From Arhodomonas sp051195215 (GTDB lineage: Bacteria > Pseudomonadota > Gammaproteobacteria > Nitrococcales > Nitrococcaceae), in assembly GCF_051195215.1 (NCBI RefSeq), contig NZ_JBNAZM010000023.1, positions 1-64,000 on the forward strand: a stretch of 64,000 nt of DNA, given 5' to 3'. Below the pieces are notes generated by a model that saw nothing but the letters and a program-made list of their open reading frames with translations, was not told the origin of the DNA and made no database searches. Of this stretch, positions 1 to 8,247 are shown piece after piece. A program made the translations under genes and the position numbers. How positions within the stretch are numbered: position 1 is the stretch's first letter; every line of letters starts with the position of its first letter.

Positions 1-661
<661 letters not shown>

Positions 662-662
<1 letters not shown>

Positions 663-797
663 CGCGATGTCATCGAGCTCCAGCCACCGCTGCGGCTGAC
701 AGACGCCCCCCGGCATGCGGATCCGGGTCATGAACTGGTAGGCCGCCTCGCTGCGCCCGGGGAGCATCGCCTTGGTGGCGAGGTGCTTGAGGCACCG
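662..797 (-). pseudogene. Remnant of a sulfite reductase hemoprotein (CysI-like) N-terminal region
   Basis: The minus strand reads LKHLATKAMLPGRSEAAYQF then MTRIRMPGGVCQPQRWLELD and DIA. This closely resembles the N-terminal block of sulfite reductase beta subunits, where a lysine/histidine stretch is followed by a Tyr-x-Phe-Met-x-Arg-x-Arg-x-Pro-Gly-Gly segment and a Gln-Trp-Leu-x-Leu-Asp segment. Only about 45 residues remain. The usual Gln-Asp-Asp-Arg-Asp stretch before the match is altered, and the remnant stops where the tonB 3' end begins. It has no credible start, stop or rest of gene, so it is a decayed fragment. The assignment rests on recalled family motifs, not on an alignment. Confidence 0.5.
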
Positions 798-810
798 CTG
801 ATCAGTTGCA

Positions 811-852
811 TGTTGCAATGCAACATCACCGCTTCTATAGTGCACTGCAACA
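811..852 (+). promoter_or_regulatory. Phasin promoter with overlapping TGCAACA operator repeats
   Basis: TTGCAA (813-818), a 17-nt spacer and TATAGT (836-841) form a plausible sigma-70 promoter. The -35 element lies inside a perfect odd-centred palindrome, TGTTGCAATGCAACA (811-825). A further TGCAACA half-site (846-852) lies just after the -10. TGC-rich repeats are known targets of PhaR-type repressors of phasin genes; binding here is inference. Confidence 0.6.
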
Positions 853-881
853 TTTGATGACGTCCCAAAGGAGGGAGTCAC

Positions 882-1286
882 ATGAGTAACGAGACAATCA
901 CTGGACTTACCGAGCAGTTCACCAAGGCCTTCGAGCCGACGCGTGCCTTTGTTGGCCTGACCGTGGATCACATCGAGAAGCTGGCGCAGGTCCAGATCGA
1001 GGCCGCCAAGGCGTACACCGATCTCGGTATCGCCCAGACCCGTGAGGCCCTGCAGATCTCCGATGCGAAGTCCCTGCAGGACTACGTCGCGAGGCAGAAG
1101 GACGTCGCCGAGACCGTGACCAAGCGGGTCAGTGACGACGCCCAGAAGCTTGGCGAGCTCGGCACGAGCTACACCGAAGAGGCGACCAAGCTCGTTGAGC
1201 AGAACATCGGCCAGGTCCAGGGCGCTGCCAAGCCGGCTTCCCGCCAGGCCGCGACCAAGAGCAGCGGCGCCAAAGCCTCGGCATAA
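882..1286 (+). CDS. phaP: Phasin family protein (polyhydroxyalkanoate granule-associated)
   Basis: The product has 134 residues, is almost wholly amphipathic alpha-helix, and ends in an Ala/Ser/Lys-rich tail. Segments such as EQFTKAFEPTRAFVGLTVDH and VQIEAAKAYTDLGIAQTREA are typical of the Phasin_2 family. Phasins coat PHA granules and limit their size. An excellent ribosome site, aaaggaggg, precedes the ATG at 882 by eight bases. The gene stands alone between its own promoter and a strong hairpin terminator. No PHA synthase or phaR gene is in the window, but the operon at 8-14 kb is predicted to yield 3-hydroxybutyryl-CoA, a PHA precursor. Confidence 0.85.
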   Translation: MSNETITGLTEQFTKAFEPTRAFVGLTVDHIEKLAQVQIEAAKAYTDLGIAQTREALQISDAKSLQDYVARQKDVAETVTKRVSDDAQKLGELGTSYTEEATKLVEQNIGQVQGAAKPASRQAATKSSGAKASA

Positions 1287-1295
1287 GCGCCGTTA

Positions 1296-1360
1296 CCCGC
1301 CGGGACTTCGCGCCCGGCGGGGCGATGAATGAAAGGCTGGTCATGCGACCGGCCTTCTTT
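1296..1360 (+). terminator. Tandem hairpins after the phasin gene
   Basis: The first hairpin pairs CCCGCCGGG (1296-1304) with CCCGGCGGG (1313-1321) over an 8-nt loop. The second pairs AAGGCTGGTC (1333-1342) with GACCGGCCTT (1347-1356) over a 4-nt loop, includes one G-U pair, and is followed by CTTTC. The second looks like a rho-independent terminator. Confidence 0.65.
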
Positions 1361-1555
1361 CGTCTGAACCCACCCGATGTCAGTCGTTCGCGGCTTCCAA
1401 CCGAATAGCCCGAAATGGTTGCGGCCCGCATGGCTGCTGGAGGCCCGCGAGCGCAGCGACAGCGCGCCGCCGGAAGGCGGGGCGGGCAATATGCCCCTTT
1501 GAACCCCCGAGCCGGGCTGCCGGCCCAAGGGTGGTTGGACGAATTGCCGTGGATC

Positions 1556-1921
1556 TCATTCGCCGAGCACGCGGCGGCGTTCCTCGAACTCTTCCGTGTC
1601 GATTTCTCCGCGCGCATACCGCTCTTTGAGGATATCGAGCGGCGTACGTCCCGGCTGTCCATGATGCGGCGCTTGCGGGCCTTGCCACGGTCCACCGAGC
1701 CAGCGCACCAGCAGTACGACACCCGCGATTACCGTGACGAGGACCAGGATCATGAAGAGCGGACCAAGGATCATGCCGTACCAGCCTCCGCCCCAGTCCA
1801 TCATATGGGGGCCGTAGCCACGCGAGTACGGCTCTGCCTGTCGTTGTGCCCAAGCCCAATCCGAAGCCAGCGCGATCCCGGCAACTGTAACCGCCGCCGG
1901 GAATATCCGGTGCTTGCTCAT
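1556..1921 (-). CDS. SHOCT-domain small membrane protein
   Basis: The product has 121 residues from the ATG at 1919-1921, preceded by gaagggg. The N-terminus MSKHRIFPAAVTVAGIALAS resembles a signal peptide or first membrane segment. A Gly/Trp/Met/His-rich stretch follows, then a strong membrane helix (MILGPLFMILVLVTVIAGVV) and a charged C-terminal SHOCT motif (LDILKERYARGEIDTEEFEE, then RRRVLG). SHOCT tails occur on many small oligomeric membrane proteins whose function is unknown, often beside metal or stress genes. No neighbour suggests a specific role. Confidence 0.75.
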   Translation of the reverse strand: MSKHRIFPAAVTVAGIALASDWAWAQRQAEPYSRGYGPHMMDWGGGWYGMILGPLFMILVLVTVIAGVVLLVRWLGGPWQGPQAPHHGQPGRTPLDILKERYARGEIDTEEFEERRRVLGE

Positions 1922-1976
1922 ATCTGCGTTCCCCTTCGTTTGGGCTGTCCTCCGAATGCCCGTGCGTGCGGAGGTT

Positions 1977-2177
1977 TCAGCGCACGGTCCATTGATGCAG
2001 GTGGCCCTGGAGCCCATCGCGTTCCAACGCGCCGTGCCGCTGCAAGAACCCGTATGTGCCTGAACCCTGCTCCCGGAGCGCCGAAATGGCTGATACCCAG
2101 CGTTTGTCCGTACGGCAAACCAGAATGACAGGCCTGTTGCGATGCGGCTTGATCTCGATCATACGATCGGCGTTCAC
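1977..2177 (-). pseudogene. Frameshifted rhodanese-domain remnant
   Basis: The minus strand encodes IEIKPHRNRPVILVCRTDKR followed by SALREQG. That is the catalytic-loop region of a rhodanese (sulfurtransferase) domain, with the active-site Cys in VCRTDKR. The continuation expected in this fold (a FRHIRVL strand and loop) is present in a neighbouring frame, so a frameshift separates the two parts. No N-terminal half is found upstream. I read it as a decaying copy; expression as a short protein cannot be excluded. Confidence 0.5.
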
Positions 2178-2558
2178 GGATCGGTGGCCGAGTTTCCGTG
2201 TGGCGCGATCGCGTCGACTCGGTGGCCTGCTAGCCTGAGAGTGAATGGAAGGCGGATGTCGTCATGAACGGCCTCCGGAGGATGCGATGGCGCCGACGCT
2301 GACGGAGGGGACTGTGCGCCTTACCGGAACATCCGTCCTCCCGCGGATGCCGCGTGCTCGGGCGTTGGATCGAGGTACGGACAGTTCTTGGGGCTGGTGG
2401 CTTTCCCTGAAGCGGCGCTGTCTCAAGCTGTGTGCCAAGGCGGGTTGCGTCCGCGCTTCGACAGCGGAGAGGGCGCCGAGGCCCGCCCGCCACGTGATTA
2501 CTCTGCAGCGGCTCCGCCATGAACGGGGGCCGCTTGTTCGAGGGTGGACGTTCTCCCC
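2178..2558. other. Intergenic stretch with no recognised gene
   Basis: About 380 bases lie between the rhodanese remnant and the rhomboid gene. The open frames here are short, arginine-rich and without family signatures on either strand. Nothing could be assigned. Confidence 0.5.
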
Positions 2559-3236
2559 ATGCGCGAACCTCGCCTGATGCACACTGTCACCCGTGTGACC
2601 CTGTTCGTGGTCGCGCTGTGGGCCATACAGGGGATGGCGGCGTTGCTGGGCATGTCGCTCGGGCCGCTGGGTGTGCAGCCACGGGAGGTGGCGGCGTTGC
2701 ACGGCGTCGTGACTGCGCCGCTGGTGCACGGCTCATACTCGCATCTCATGGCCAACACCCCGGCGTTGCTGGTGTTGGGCGTGGCGATGCTGTACGGCTA
2801 CCCGCGCGCTTCGCGGATCGCGCTGCCCATCATCTGGCTCGGTTCCGGCCTGGGGGTGTGGCTGTTCGCCCGCGAGGCGGTCCACCTTGGTGCCAGCGGC
2901 CTCATGTACGGAATGATGCTCTTCGTCTTCGTGATGGGCATCCTGCGCCGCGATCGCCCATCGATGGCGCTGGCGATGCTGGTGTTCTTCCTCTACGGCG
3001 GCATGATCTGGGGTGTTCTGCCATTGAAGCCCGGCATTTCCTTTGAATCCCACCTTTTCGGCGCGCTGGCCGGTGTCGCCGCGGCGTTTCTGCTGCGCCA
3101 TCGGGATCCCCTCGCCGAGCGCCGGGTGAGGAAGCGGCCCGTCGATCCCCGGCGCGAGGAAGAGGATCCGGTCATCGGGGAGCTCTGGCGGGACGCAGAG
3201 GCGCCGGAGGTTCCGCGGCGCCGTCGGGATGAGTGA
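2559..3236 (+). CDS. Rhomboid family intramembrane serine protease
   Basis: The product has about 225 residues with six hydrophobic segments. The catalytic serine is in LGASGLMYG and the partner histidine in FESHLFGALAG; the upstream HGSYSHLMANT loop is the family His-x-x-x-His-x-x-x-Asn type motif. The protein therefore should cleave membrane-spanning substrates within the inner membrane. The C-terminal tail is long and charged (many Arg/Glu). A GTG at 2544 would add five residues. I prefer the ATG at 2559, although its ribosome site (gaggg) is somewhat distant. The gene stands alone and converges on comM. Confidence 0.85.
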   Translation: MREPRLMHTVTRVTLFVVALWAIQGMAALLGMSLGPLGVQPREVAALHGVVTAPLVHGSYSHLMANTPALLVLGVAMLYGYPRASRIALPIIWLGSGLGVWLFAREAVHLGASGLMYGMMLFVFVMGILRRDRPSMALAMLVFFLYGGMIWGVLPLKPGISFESHLFGALAGVAAAFLLRHRDPLAERRVRKRPVDPRREEEDPVIGELWRDAEAPEVPRRRRDE

Positions 3237-3293
3237 AAACGGGTGCGCCGATCTGGCTTGCTTCGCCTACCGGCGATTGCCTTGGAACTGCGC

Positions 3294-4814
3294 TCACGCT
3301 GTCGCTGTTCCGCCTGCGGCGGCGGTGCTGCGCTCGCGGTAGCCGATGGCTTCGGCGAGGTGGGCGACGGTAACGCGCTCGCTCTCGGCGAGATCGGCGA
3401 TGGTGCGGGCGACGCGCAGACAGCGGTGATAGCCGCGGGCCGACAGGCCCAGGCGTTCGGTCGCCTGGTCCAGCATTTCGCCCTCCGCGCGGCCCAATGC
3501 ACATGTTCGTTCCAGTGTTCCCGCCGGTAGCCGGGCCGCGGCGGTGCCGTCGCGTTGCTGCTGAACTTGCCGTGTGGCCTCGACACGGGTACGGACCTCG
3601 GCGCTGCACTCGCCGGGCGGGCTCGTCCGTAGCTCCGTGGGGGCCAGGCGGGGTACCGAGCAGAACAGGTCGATGCGATCGAGCAGGGGACCGCTTATCC
3701 GCCCCTGATAGCGGGTGATCTGGTCGGGTGTGCAGCGGCAGGCGCTGGTGGGATCGCCCAGATGGCCGCAGGGGCAGGGGTTCATGGCAGCCACGAGCTG
3801 GAAGGCCGCCGGGTAGCGCACTTTGGCTGCCGCCCGGGAGATCTCGACGTGCCCTGTCTCCAACGGTTCGCGCAGCATTTCCAGCGCCTTGCGGCTGAAC
3901 TCCGGCAGCTCGTCGAGAAACAGCACCCCATTGTGGGCCAGTGATACCTCGCCGGGCCGGGGCCGTGAGCCGCCCCCGGCGAGGGCGACGTGGGAGGCGG
4001 AGTGGTGTGGGCTGCGAAACGGGCGCACGCCCCAGCGGGCGGGGTCGAAGCCGCCGTCGCTCACCGACGCGACGGTGGCCGCTTCGAGGCTCTCGTCGTC
4101 GCTCATGCGGGGGAGAATGCCGGGCAGACGTGCCGCCAGCATGCTCTTGCCCGTGCCGGGCGGGCCGGCGAGCAGCAGGGAGTGGCCGCCAGCGGCGGCG
4201 ATCTCCAGACATCGTCTTGCCTGATATTGTCCGCGCACGTCGGCGAGGTCGGGGGCGTCCCGGCGTCTGCCGGCTTGCGGCGGGCTCGCATAGGCCAGGC
4301 GGTCGCGGTCGCTCAGGTGGGCGCAGACTTCGAGCAGGTGATCGGCGCCGAGGGCCAGTTCCGGGCCCGCGACAGCCGCTTCGGTGGCGCTCGCCGCCGG
4401 CAGAATCGCCTGGCGGCCGGCTTCACGGCAATGCACCGCGAGTGGCAGGGCGCCGGAGACGGGGCGCAGGTCACCGGTGAGCGCGAGCTCGCCGGCGAAT
4501 TCGTAGCCGGTGACGGCCTCCTTCGGTATCTGGCCGGAGGCGGCGAGGATGCCCAGCGCGATGGGCAGATCGAAGCGCCCGCCTTCCTTGGGCAGATCCG
4601 CCGGGGCGAGGTTGATGGTGATCCGTCGTGCGGGAAAATCGAATCCGCTGGTGACCAGCGCGCTGCGCACCCGGTCGCGGGCTTCCTTCACGGCGGTTTC
4701 GGGCAGACCGACGATGGACAGTGACGGCAGTCCCCCGGCGAGATGCACTTCGACGGCCACTGACGGGGCTTCCACACCCACCGCCGCGCGGCCGTGAACA
4801 ACGGCGAGCGACAC
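3294..4814 (-). CDS. comM: ComM/YifB family Mg-chelatase-like AAA+ ATPase
   Basis: The product has 506 residues, the usual length. The N-terminal domain begins SLAVVHGRAAVGVEAPSVAV and includes the PSLSIVGLPETAVKEARDRV segment. An AAA+ core follows, with Walker A GPPGTGKSMLA (about residue 217) and Walker B LFLDELPEF, and then a C-terminal Mg-chelatase-type domain (LGLSARGYHRCLRVARTIADL). ComM is a hexameric helicase that drives branch migration during integration of imported DNA in natural transformation. The start is a GTG at 4812-4814 preceded at good distance by aaaggaggg. The Cys-rich CPCGHLGDP zinc-like motif is present. Confidence 0.93.
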   Translation of the reverse strand: MSLAVVHGRAAVGVEAPSVAVEVHLAGGLPSLSIVGLPETAVKEARDRVRSALVTSGFDFPARRITINLAPADLPKEGGRFDLPIALGILAASGQIPKEAVTGYEFAGELALTGDLRPVSGALPLAVHCREAGRQAILPAASATEAAVAGPELALGADHLLEVCAHLSDRDRLAYASPPQAGRRRDAPDLADVRGQYQARRCLEIAAAGGHSLLLAGPPGTGKSMLAARLPGILPRMSDDESLEAATVASVSDGGFDPARWGVRPFRSPHHSASHVALAGGGSRPRPGEVSLAHNGVLFLDELPEFSRKALEMLREPLETGHVEISRAAAKVRYPAAFQLVAAMNPCPCGHLGDPTSACRCTPDQITRYQGRISGPLLDRIDLFCSVPRLAPTELRTSPPGECSAEVRTRVEATRQVQQQRDGTAAARLPAGTLERTCALGRAEGEMLDQATERLGLSARGYHRCLRVARTIADLAESERVTVAHLAEAIGYRERSTAAAGGTATA

Positions 4815-4897
4815 GGTTCCCTCCTTTGGGCACCGCCGGCGGCGATGCTTCCCTGAGTGCTACAGGGCGCCTCTCCCGGCGCCCCTGAACGTCGGGA

Positions 4898-5170
4898 CTA
4901 GTCGACCGGCTGCGGCGGCTGACTCTCGCTGTGGCCGGCTTCGAGTGCCGCCACGCGCTGCTCCAGTGCCTCCAGCCGGGCACGCGTGCGGGCGAGCACC
5001 TTCGCCTGGGCGTCGAATTCTTCCCGCGTGACCAGATCCATTCGCGAGAAGGCCGACTGCAACGCAGTGCGCGCGTTCTTCTCGATTTCCTGCTGGAACT
5101 CGCGCACCCCGCCGGGCAGATGCTCGCTGACGCGTCGCGCGAGATCGTCGAGTTGCTTGGGATCGAGCAT
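4898..5170 (-). CDS. ubiK: Ubiquinone biosynthesis accessory factor UbiK (BMFP domain)
   Basis: The product has 90 residues: MLDPKQLDDLARRVSEHLPG, an amphipathic helix, then a coiled coil (LARTRARLEALEQRVAALEA) and a short polar tail. This is the UbiK/YqiC pattern. UbiK works with UbiJ in the soluble complex that makes ubiquinone under air. It precedes comM in the same direction, with 83 bases between the stop and the comM start. Confidence 0.88.
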   Translation of the reverse strand: MLDPKQLDDLARRVSEHLPGGVREFQQEIEKNARTALQSAFSRMDLVTREEFDAQAKVLARTRARLEALEQRVAALEAGHSESQPPQPVD

Positions 5171-5228
5171 CGGGCGTCCTCCCTGTGGGTTGTCTTCATT
5201 CTACGTCGTTACGAGTCCGCGTGGCGAA

Positions 5229-5278
5229 TGCACCAATTGCGCGCGCGCCGCCGCGGGCGATTGCACCGAATCGGTGCG
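5229..5278 (+). promoter_or_regulatory. NtrC-type binding sites upstream of glnK
   Basis: TGCACC-GAATC-GGTGCG (5262-5278) is an almost perfect match to the NtrC palindrome (TGCACC, 4-5 bases, GGTGCA). A weaker half-matching site starts with TGCACC at 5229. They lie about 70-115 bases before the sigma-54 promoter, the usual distance for an enhancer. Confidence 0.75.
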
Positions 5279-5344
5279 GGTGTGTCCTGGCCCCAATCAT
5301 GGGGGTTTCCGTTAACTATTTGAGTTTCATGAACAAATCAGAGA

Positions 5345-5360
5345 TGGCACGCGGGGTGCT
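5345..5360 (+). promoter_or_regulatory. Sigma-54 (-24/-12) promoter of glnK-amtB
   Basis: TGGCACGCGGGGTGCT matches the RpoN consensus (TGGCACG, four bases, TTGCA) with the obligatory GG and GC exactly ten bases apart. With the upstream NtrC sites this indicates induction of glnK-amtB under nitrogen limitation. Confidence 0.85.
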
Positions 5361-5421
5361 TAGAGGGAGTCAGGTTGGGCGCTGTGCCGGAATGTCCCGG
5401 CCGATCAGGGAGATTTAGACG

Positions 5422-5760
5422 ATGAAACTGCTCACCGCGATTATCAAACCTTTCCGCCTCGACGATGTGCGCGAGGCTCTTTCGGAGATCGGCGTACGGG
5501 GTATCACCGTGACCGAGGTCAAGGGCTTCGGCCGGCAGAAGGGTCACACCGAGCTCTACCGCGGCGCCGAGTACGTCGTGGACTTTCTGCCCAAGATGAA
5601 GCTCGAGGTGGCGCTCGACGACGCGCTCGTGGAGCAGGCCGTCGAGGCCATAGCCCGCGCGGCGAACACCGGCAAGATCGGTGACGGAAAGATCTTCGTC
5701 ACGGAGCTCGCCGAGGTCATGCGCATCCGTACCGGCGAGACGGGCGTGGACGCGCTGTAA
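5422..5760 (+). CDS. glnK: Nitrogen regulatory protein P-II (GlnK)
   Basis: The product has 112 residues, the standard P-II length. It carries the N-terminal MKLLTAIIKPFRLDDVREAL, the T-loop with the uridylylation tyrosine in YRGAEYVVDF (Tyr51), and the B/C-loop segments TGKIGDGKIF and RIRTGETG that bind ATP and 2-oxoglutarate. GlnK trimers plug AmtB when ammonium is plentiful. The gene is 49 bases ahead of amtB, as in most bacteria. Confidence 0.96.
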   Translation: MKLLTAIIKPFRLDDVREALSEIGVRGITVTEVKGFGRQKGHTELYRGAEYVVDFLPKMKLEVALDDALVEQAVEAIARAANTGKIGDGKIFVTELAEVMRIRTGETGVDAL

Positions 5761-5809
5761 CCGTGAGGCGTTCGCCGATTATTCCAGTGAATGAGGGAGG
5801 CAGGTTCCC

Positions 5810-7054
5810 ATGGACCGTGTAGTCGAACTGGCCTACGCGCTGGACACCTTTTATTTCCTGGTGTCCGGCGCGTTGGTGATGTGGATGGCGGCGGGCTTCG
5901 CCATGCTCGAGGCGGGGCTGGTGCGCGCCAAGAATACCGCCGAGATTCTGACCAAGAACGTCGCGCTCTATGCCATCGCCTGCGTGATGTATCTGCTCTG
6001 TGGCTATCAGATCATGTACGGAGAGGCGGTCAACGCCTTCATCCCGGGCTTCGGCTCGCTGATCGGTGCCGATCACACGGCGCAGTCGGTGCTCGCCAGT
6101 GATGGTGGCATCTATTATTCCACGCTGTCCGATTTCTTCTTCCAGGTGGTGTTCGTCGCCACGGCCATGTCCATCGTCTCCGGTGCGGTGGCCGAGCGCA
6201 TGAGGCTCTGGGCGTTCCTTGCCTTCGCCGTGATCATGACCGGTTTCATCTACCCGGTGCAGGGTTACTGGAAGTGGGGCGGCGGTTTCCTCGACCAGCT
6301 CGGCTTTCAGGACTTCGCCGGTTCCGGCGTCGTGCACATGGCCGGGGCGGCCGCCGCGCTCGCCGGTGTGCTGCTGCTCGGCGCGCGCAAGGGCAAGTAC
6401 GGACCCAAGGGCGAGGTCCGTGCCATCCCCGGTGCCAACCTGCCGTTGGCGACCCTGGGCACGTTCATCCTGTGGCTCGGGTGGTTCGGCTTCAACGGCG
6501 GCTCGGAGCTCAAGGTCTCCAACGTGGCCGAGGCCAACGCCGTCGCCCAGGTGTTCGTCAACACCAACATGGCGGCAGCCGGCGGTGTGATCGCCGCGCT
6601 CGCCACCGCCCGTCTCGCTTTCGGCAAGGCGGATCTCACCATGGCGCTCAACGGTGCGCTCGCCGGCCTCGTGGCGATCACCGCCGAACCGCTCACCCCC
6701 GCCCCGCTGCTCGCCACGATCATCGGCGCAATCGGCGGCGTGCTGGTGGTGTTCTCCATCGTCGCCCTCGACAAGCTCAAGATCGACGATCCGGTGGGCG
6801 CCATCTCGGTGCACGGCGTGGTCGGAATCTGGGGGCTGCTCGCCGTACCCCTGTCCAATGACGCGGCGGGTTTCGGCGGACAGCTCGCGGGGATCGCCAC
6901 CATCTTCGTCTGGGTGTTCGCCGCAAGCCTGATCGTCTGGGCCGTGCTCAAGGCGGCCGTGGGCATTCGCGTCTCCGAGGACGAGGAGTCGGAAGGTACG
7001 GATATCGGCGAATGCGGTCTGGAGGCCTATCCGGAGTTCACCAAGCTCACCTGA
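5810..7054 (+). CDS. amtB: Ammonium transporter AmtB
   Basis: The product has 414 residues and about eleven membrane helices. The twin pore histidines are in SGVVHMAGAAAA and ISVHGVVGIWG. No cleaved signal peptide is evident: the protein starts directly with the helix preceding MLEAGLVRAKNTAEI. AmtB conducts ammonium/ammonia into the cell and recruits GlnK to the membrane. The ribosome site is gggagg. The acidic C-terminal tail (SEDEESEGTDIGECGLEAYP) is the usual GlnK docking region. Confidence 0.96.
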   Translation: MDRVVELAYALDTFYFLVSGALVMWMAAGFAMLEAGLVRAKNTAEILTKNVALYAIACVMYLLCGYQIMYGEAVNAFIPGFGSLIGADHTAQSVLASDGGIYYSTLSDFFFQVVFVATAMSIVSGAVAERMRLWAFLAFAVIMTGFIYPVQGYWKWGGGFLDQLGFQDFAGSGVVHMAGAAAALAGVLLLGARKGKYGPKGEVRAIPGANLPLATLGTFILWLGWFGFNGGSELKVSNVAEANAVAQVFVNTNMAAAGGVIAALATARLAFGKADLTMALNGALAGLVAITAEPLTPAPLLATIIGAIGGVLVVFSIVALDKLKIDDPVGAISVHGVVGIWGLLAVPLSNDAAGFGGQLAGIATIFVWVFAASLIVWAVLKAAVGIRVSEDEESEGTDIGECGLEAYPEFTKLT

Positions 7055-7099
7055 CAGGCGTGCTTGGATACCGCTAAAACGATAAGAAAAAGAAACTTA

Positions 7100-7152
7100 A
7101 AGGCAGTGATCGGCGCGTTCGGTGTGGGCGTGCCGCACTGCCTTCTTTTTTT
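7100..7152 (+). terminator. Rho-independent terminator after amtB
   Basis: AAGGCAGTG (7100-7108) pairs with CACTGCCTT (7136-7144), followed by C and seven T. The loop is 27 bases and may fold further. Confidence 0.85.
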
Positions 7153-7375
7153 CACTCGCCCCGCTTGGGGGCAGGTGCCGACCTTGCCAACCGATATACC
7201 CATATGCCGGCATCTGGACGTGCTCCTGTCGCTTTGTGATAGATTCCACGCCCTCGTCGCGTCGCAATCGTCACCATGACGCGACGGCCTCAGTGCGGGT
7301 CCGGCGCCGGTGACCCGTCGCGGTCCGGTCCTGGGCCCGGAAGGGAGGCATTCACTCGAAGCAAGGAGTTGCTCA

Positions 7376-7777
7376 ATGATTGCCGACAGCGACACGGTCG
7401 CACGGACGAGTACCGGTCAATCCCTGTTCTCGGATGAGCGCCGATATGCGGCGTATGCTTACATCGCCCAGATCGTCGGGGTGTTTACCGCCATCGGTTT
7501 CATCGTCGCGCTCGTCATCGATTACCTGGCGCGCGACGAGCTCCCGCGCGATGGCACAACGGCCGCGCACGTCAACTGGCAGATTCGCACCTTCTGGTGG
7601 AGTGTGGCGTATTGCGTCCTCGCCTGGCTCGTCGGGATTTTCGGAACGTTTTTCATCATCGGCCCGGTGATCGGTGTGGCCGTCTGGTTCGCCGCGTTCA
7701 TCTGGGGCATCTACCGGATCGCCCGCGGCTTCATCAAGCTGGCCGACGGCCAGCGTCCGAAACCGGGGTACGAATGA
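7376..7777 (+). CDS. DUF4870-type small membrane protein
   Basis: The product has 133 residues from the ATG at 7376, preceded by aaggag. Three to four hydrophobic segments are seen (YAYIAQIVGVFTAIGFIVAL, then IRTFWWSVAYCVLAWLVGIF and ITGPVIGVAVWFAAFIWGIY-like) and a conserved-looking end YRIARGFIKLADGQRPKPGY. This matches the DUF4870/Tic20-like group, whose role is unknown. It is monocistronic, with about 220 unassigned bases between the amtB terminator and its start. Confidence 0.75.
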   Translation: MIADSDTVARTSTGQSLFSDERRYAAYAYIAQIVGVFTAIGFIVALVIDYLARDELPRDGTTAAHVNWQIRTFWWSVAYCVLAWLVGIFGTFFIIGPVIGVAVWFAAFIWGIYRIARGFIKLADGQRPKPGYE

Positions 7778-7981
7778 GGCAATTCGCCGCAGGCGGTTTC
7801 TTGATGAGTGGCGAGCAGTGAGTGGCAGGTTTCAAGTGCCGAGCGGTACCCGCGGCGGCAGCGTCGCGTGTAACGCGAGCATTCGATATGCCCGCCAGGG
7901 ATCGGCGCCGCTGCGAAGCATACGGGCAATGCCAGCCGTGGCGATCCGCTGGTGCTGGCAGACGACGTCTCTGCACTCGGG

Positions 7982-8189
7982 ATGTCGGCCAGCGCTTCGC
8001 GCTCGCCGACCTACGGCGGTCTTCCCCGGTTAGCTACGCGACAGCGGTAGGTCGGGGACCGCCTCCGGCGGTGCCCGACGTTGGTGCGTGGGGGCACTGC
8101 CGGCGCCGCCTCCGTATGCGATCGGTTGGCGTGCGCGGAGCGGAGCGCTGGTAATGTCGGCCAGCGCACGCGCTCGCCGACCTGCGGCG
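7982..8189. repeat. Cluster of REP-like palindromic intergenic repeats
   Basis: Units at 7982-8018 and 8154-8189 share ATGTCGGCCAGCGC followed by GCGCTCGCCGACCT. Each folds around GTCGGC...GCCGAC. A third, oppositely oriented unit at 8047-8084 reads GTAGGTCGGGGACCGCCTCC then GGCGGTGCCCGACG. Such GTAGGTCGG/CCGACCTAC hairpins are a common style of proteobacterial intergenic repeat. The whole gap from 7778 to 8247 shows no gene. Confidence 0.6.
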
Positions 8190-8247
8190 ACTGTTCAGCG
8201 ATGTTCATGCACAGCGCTTGACCGGCAACGGAGTATCTACGGCTTAT

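Noticed and set aside
1361..1555. Open frames on both strands between the phasin terminator and the SHOCT gene
   Set aside because: They are short, lack ribosome sites and family signatures, and overlap one another.
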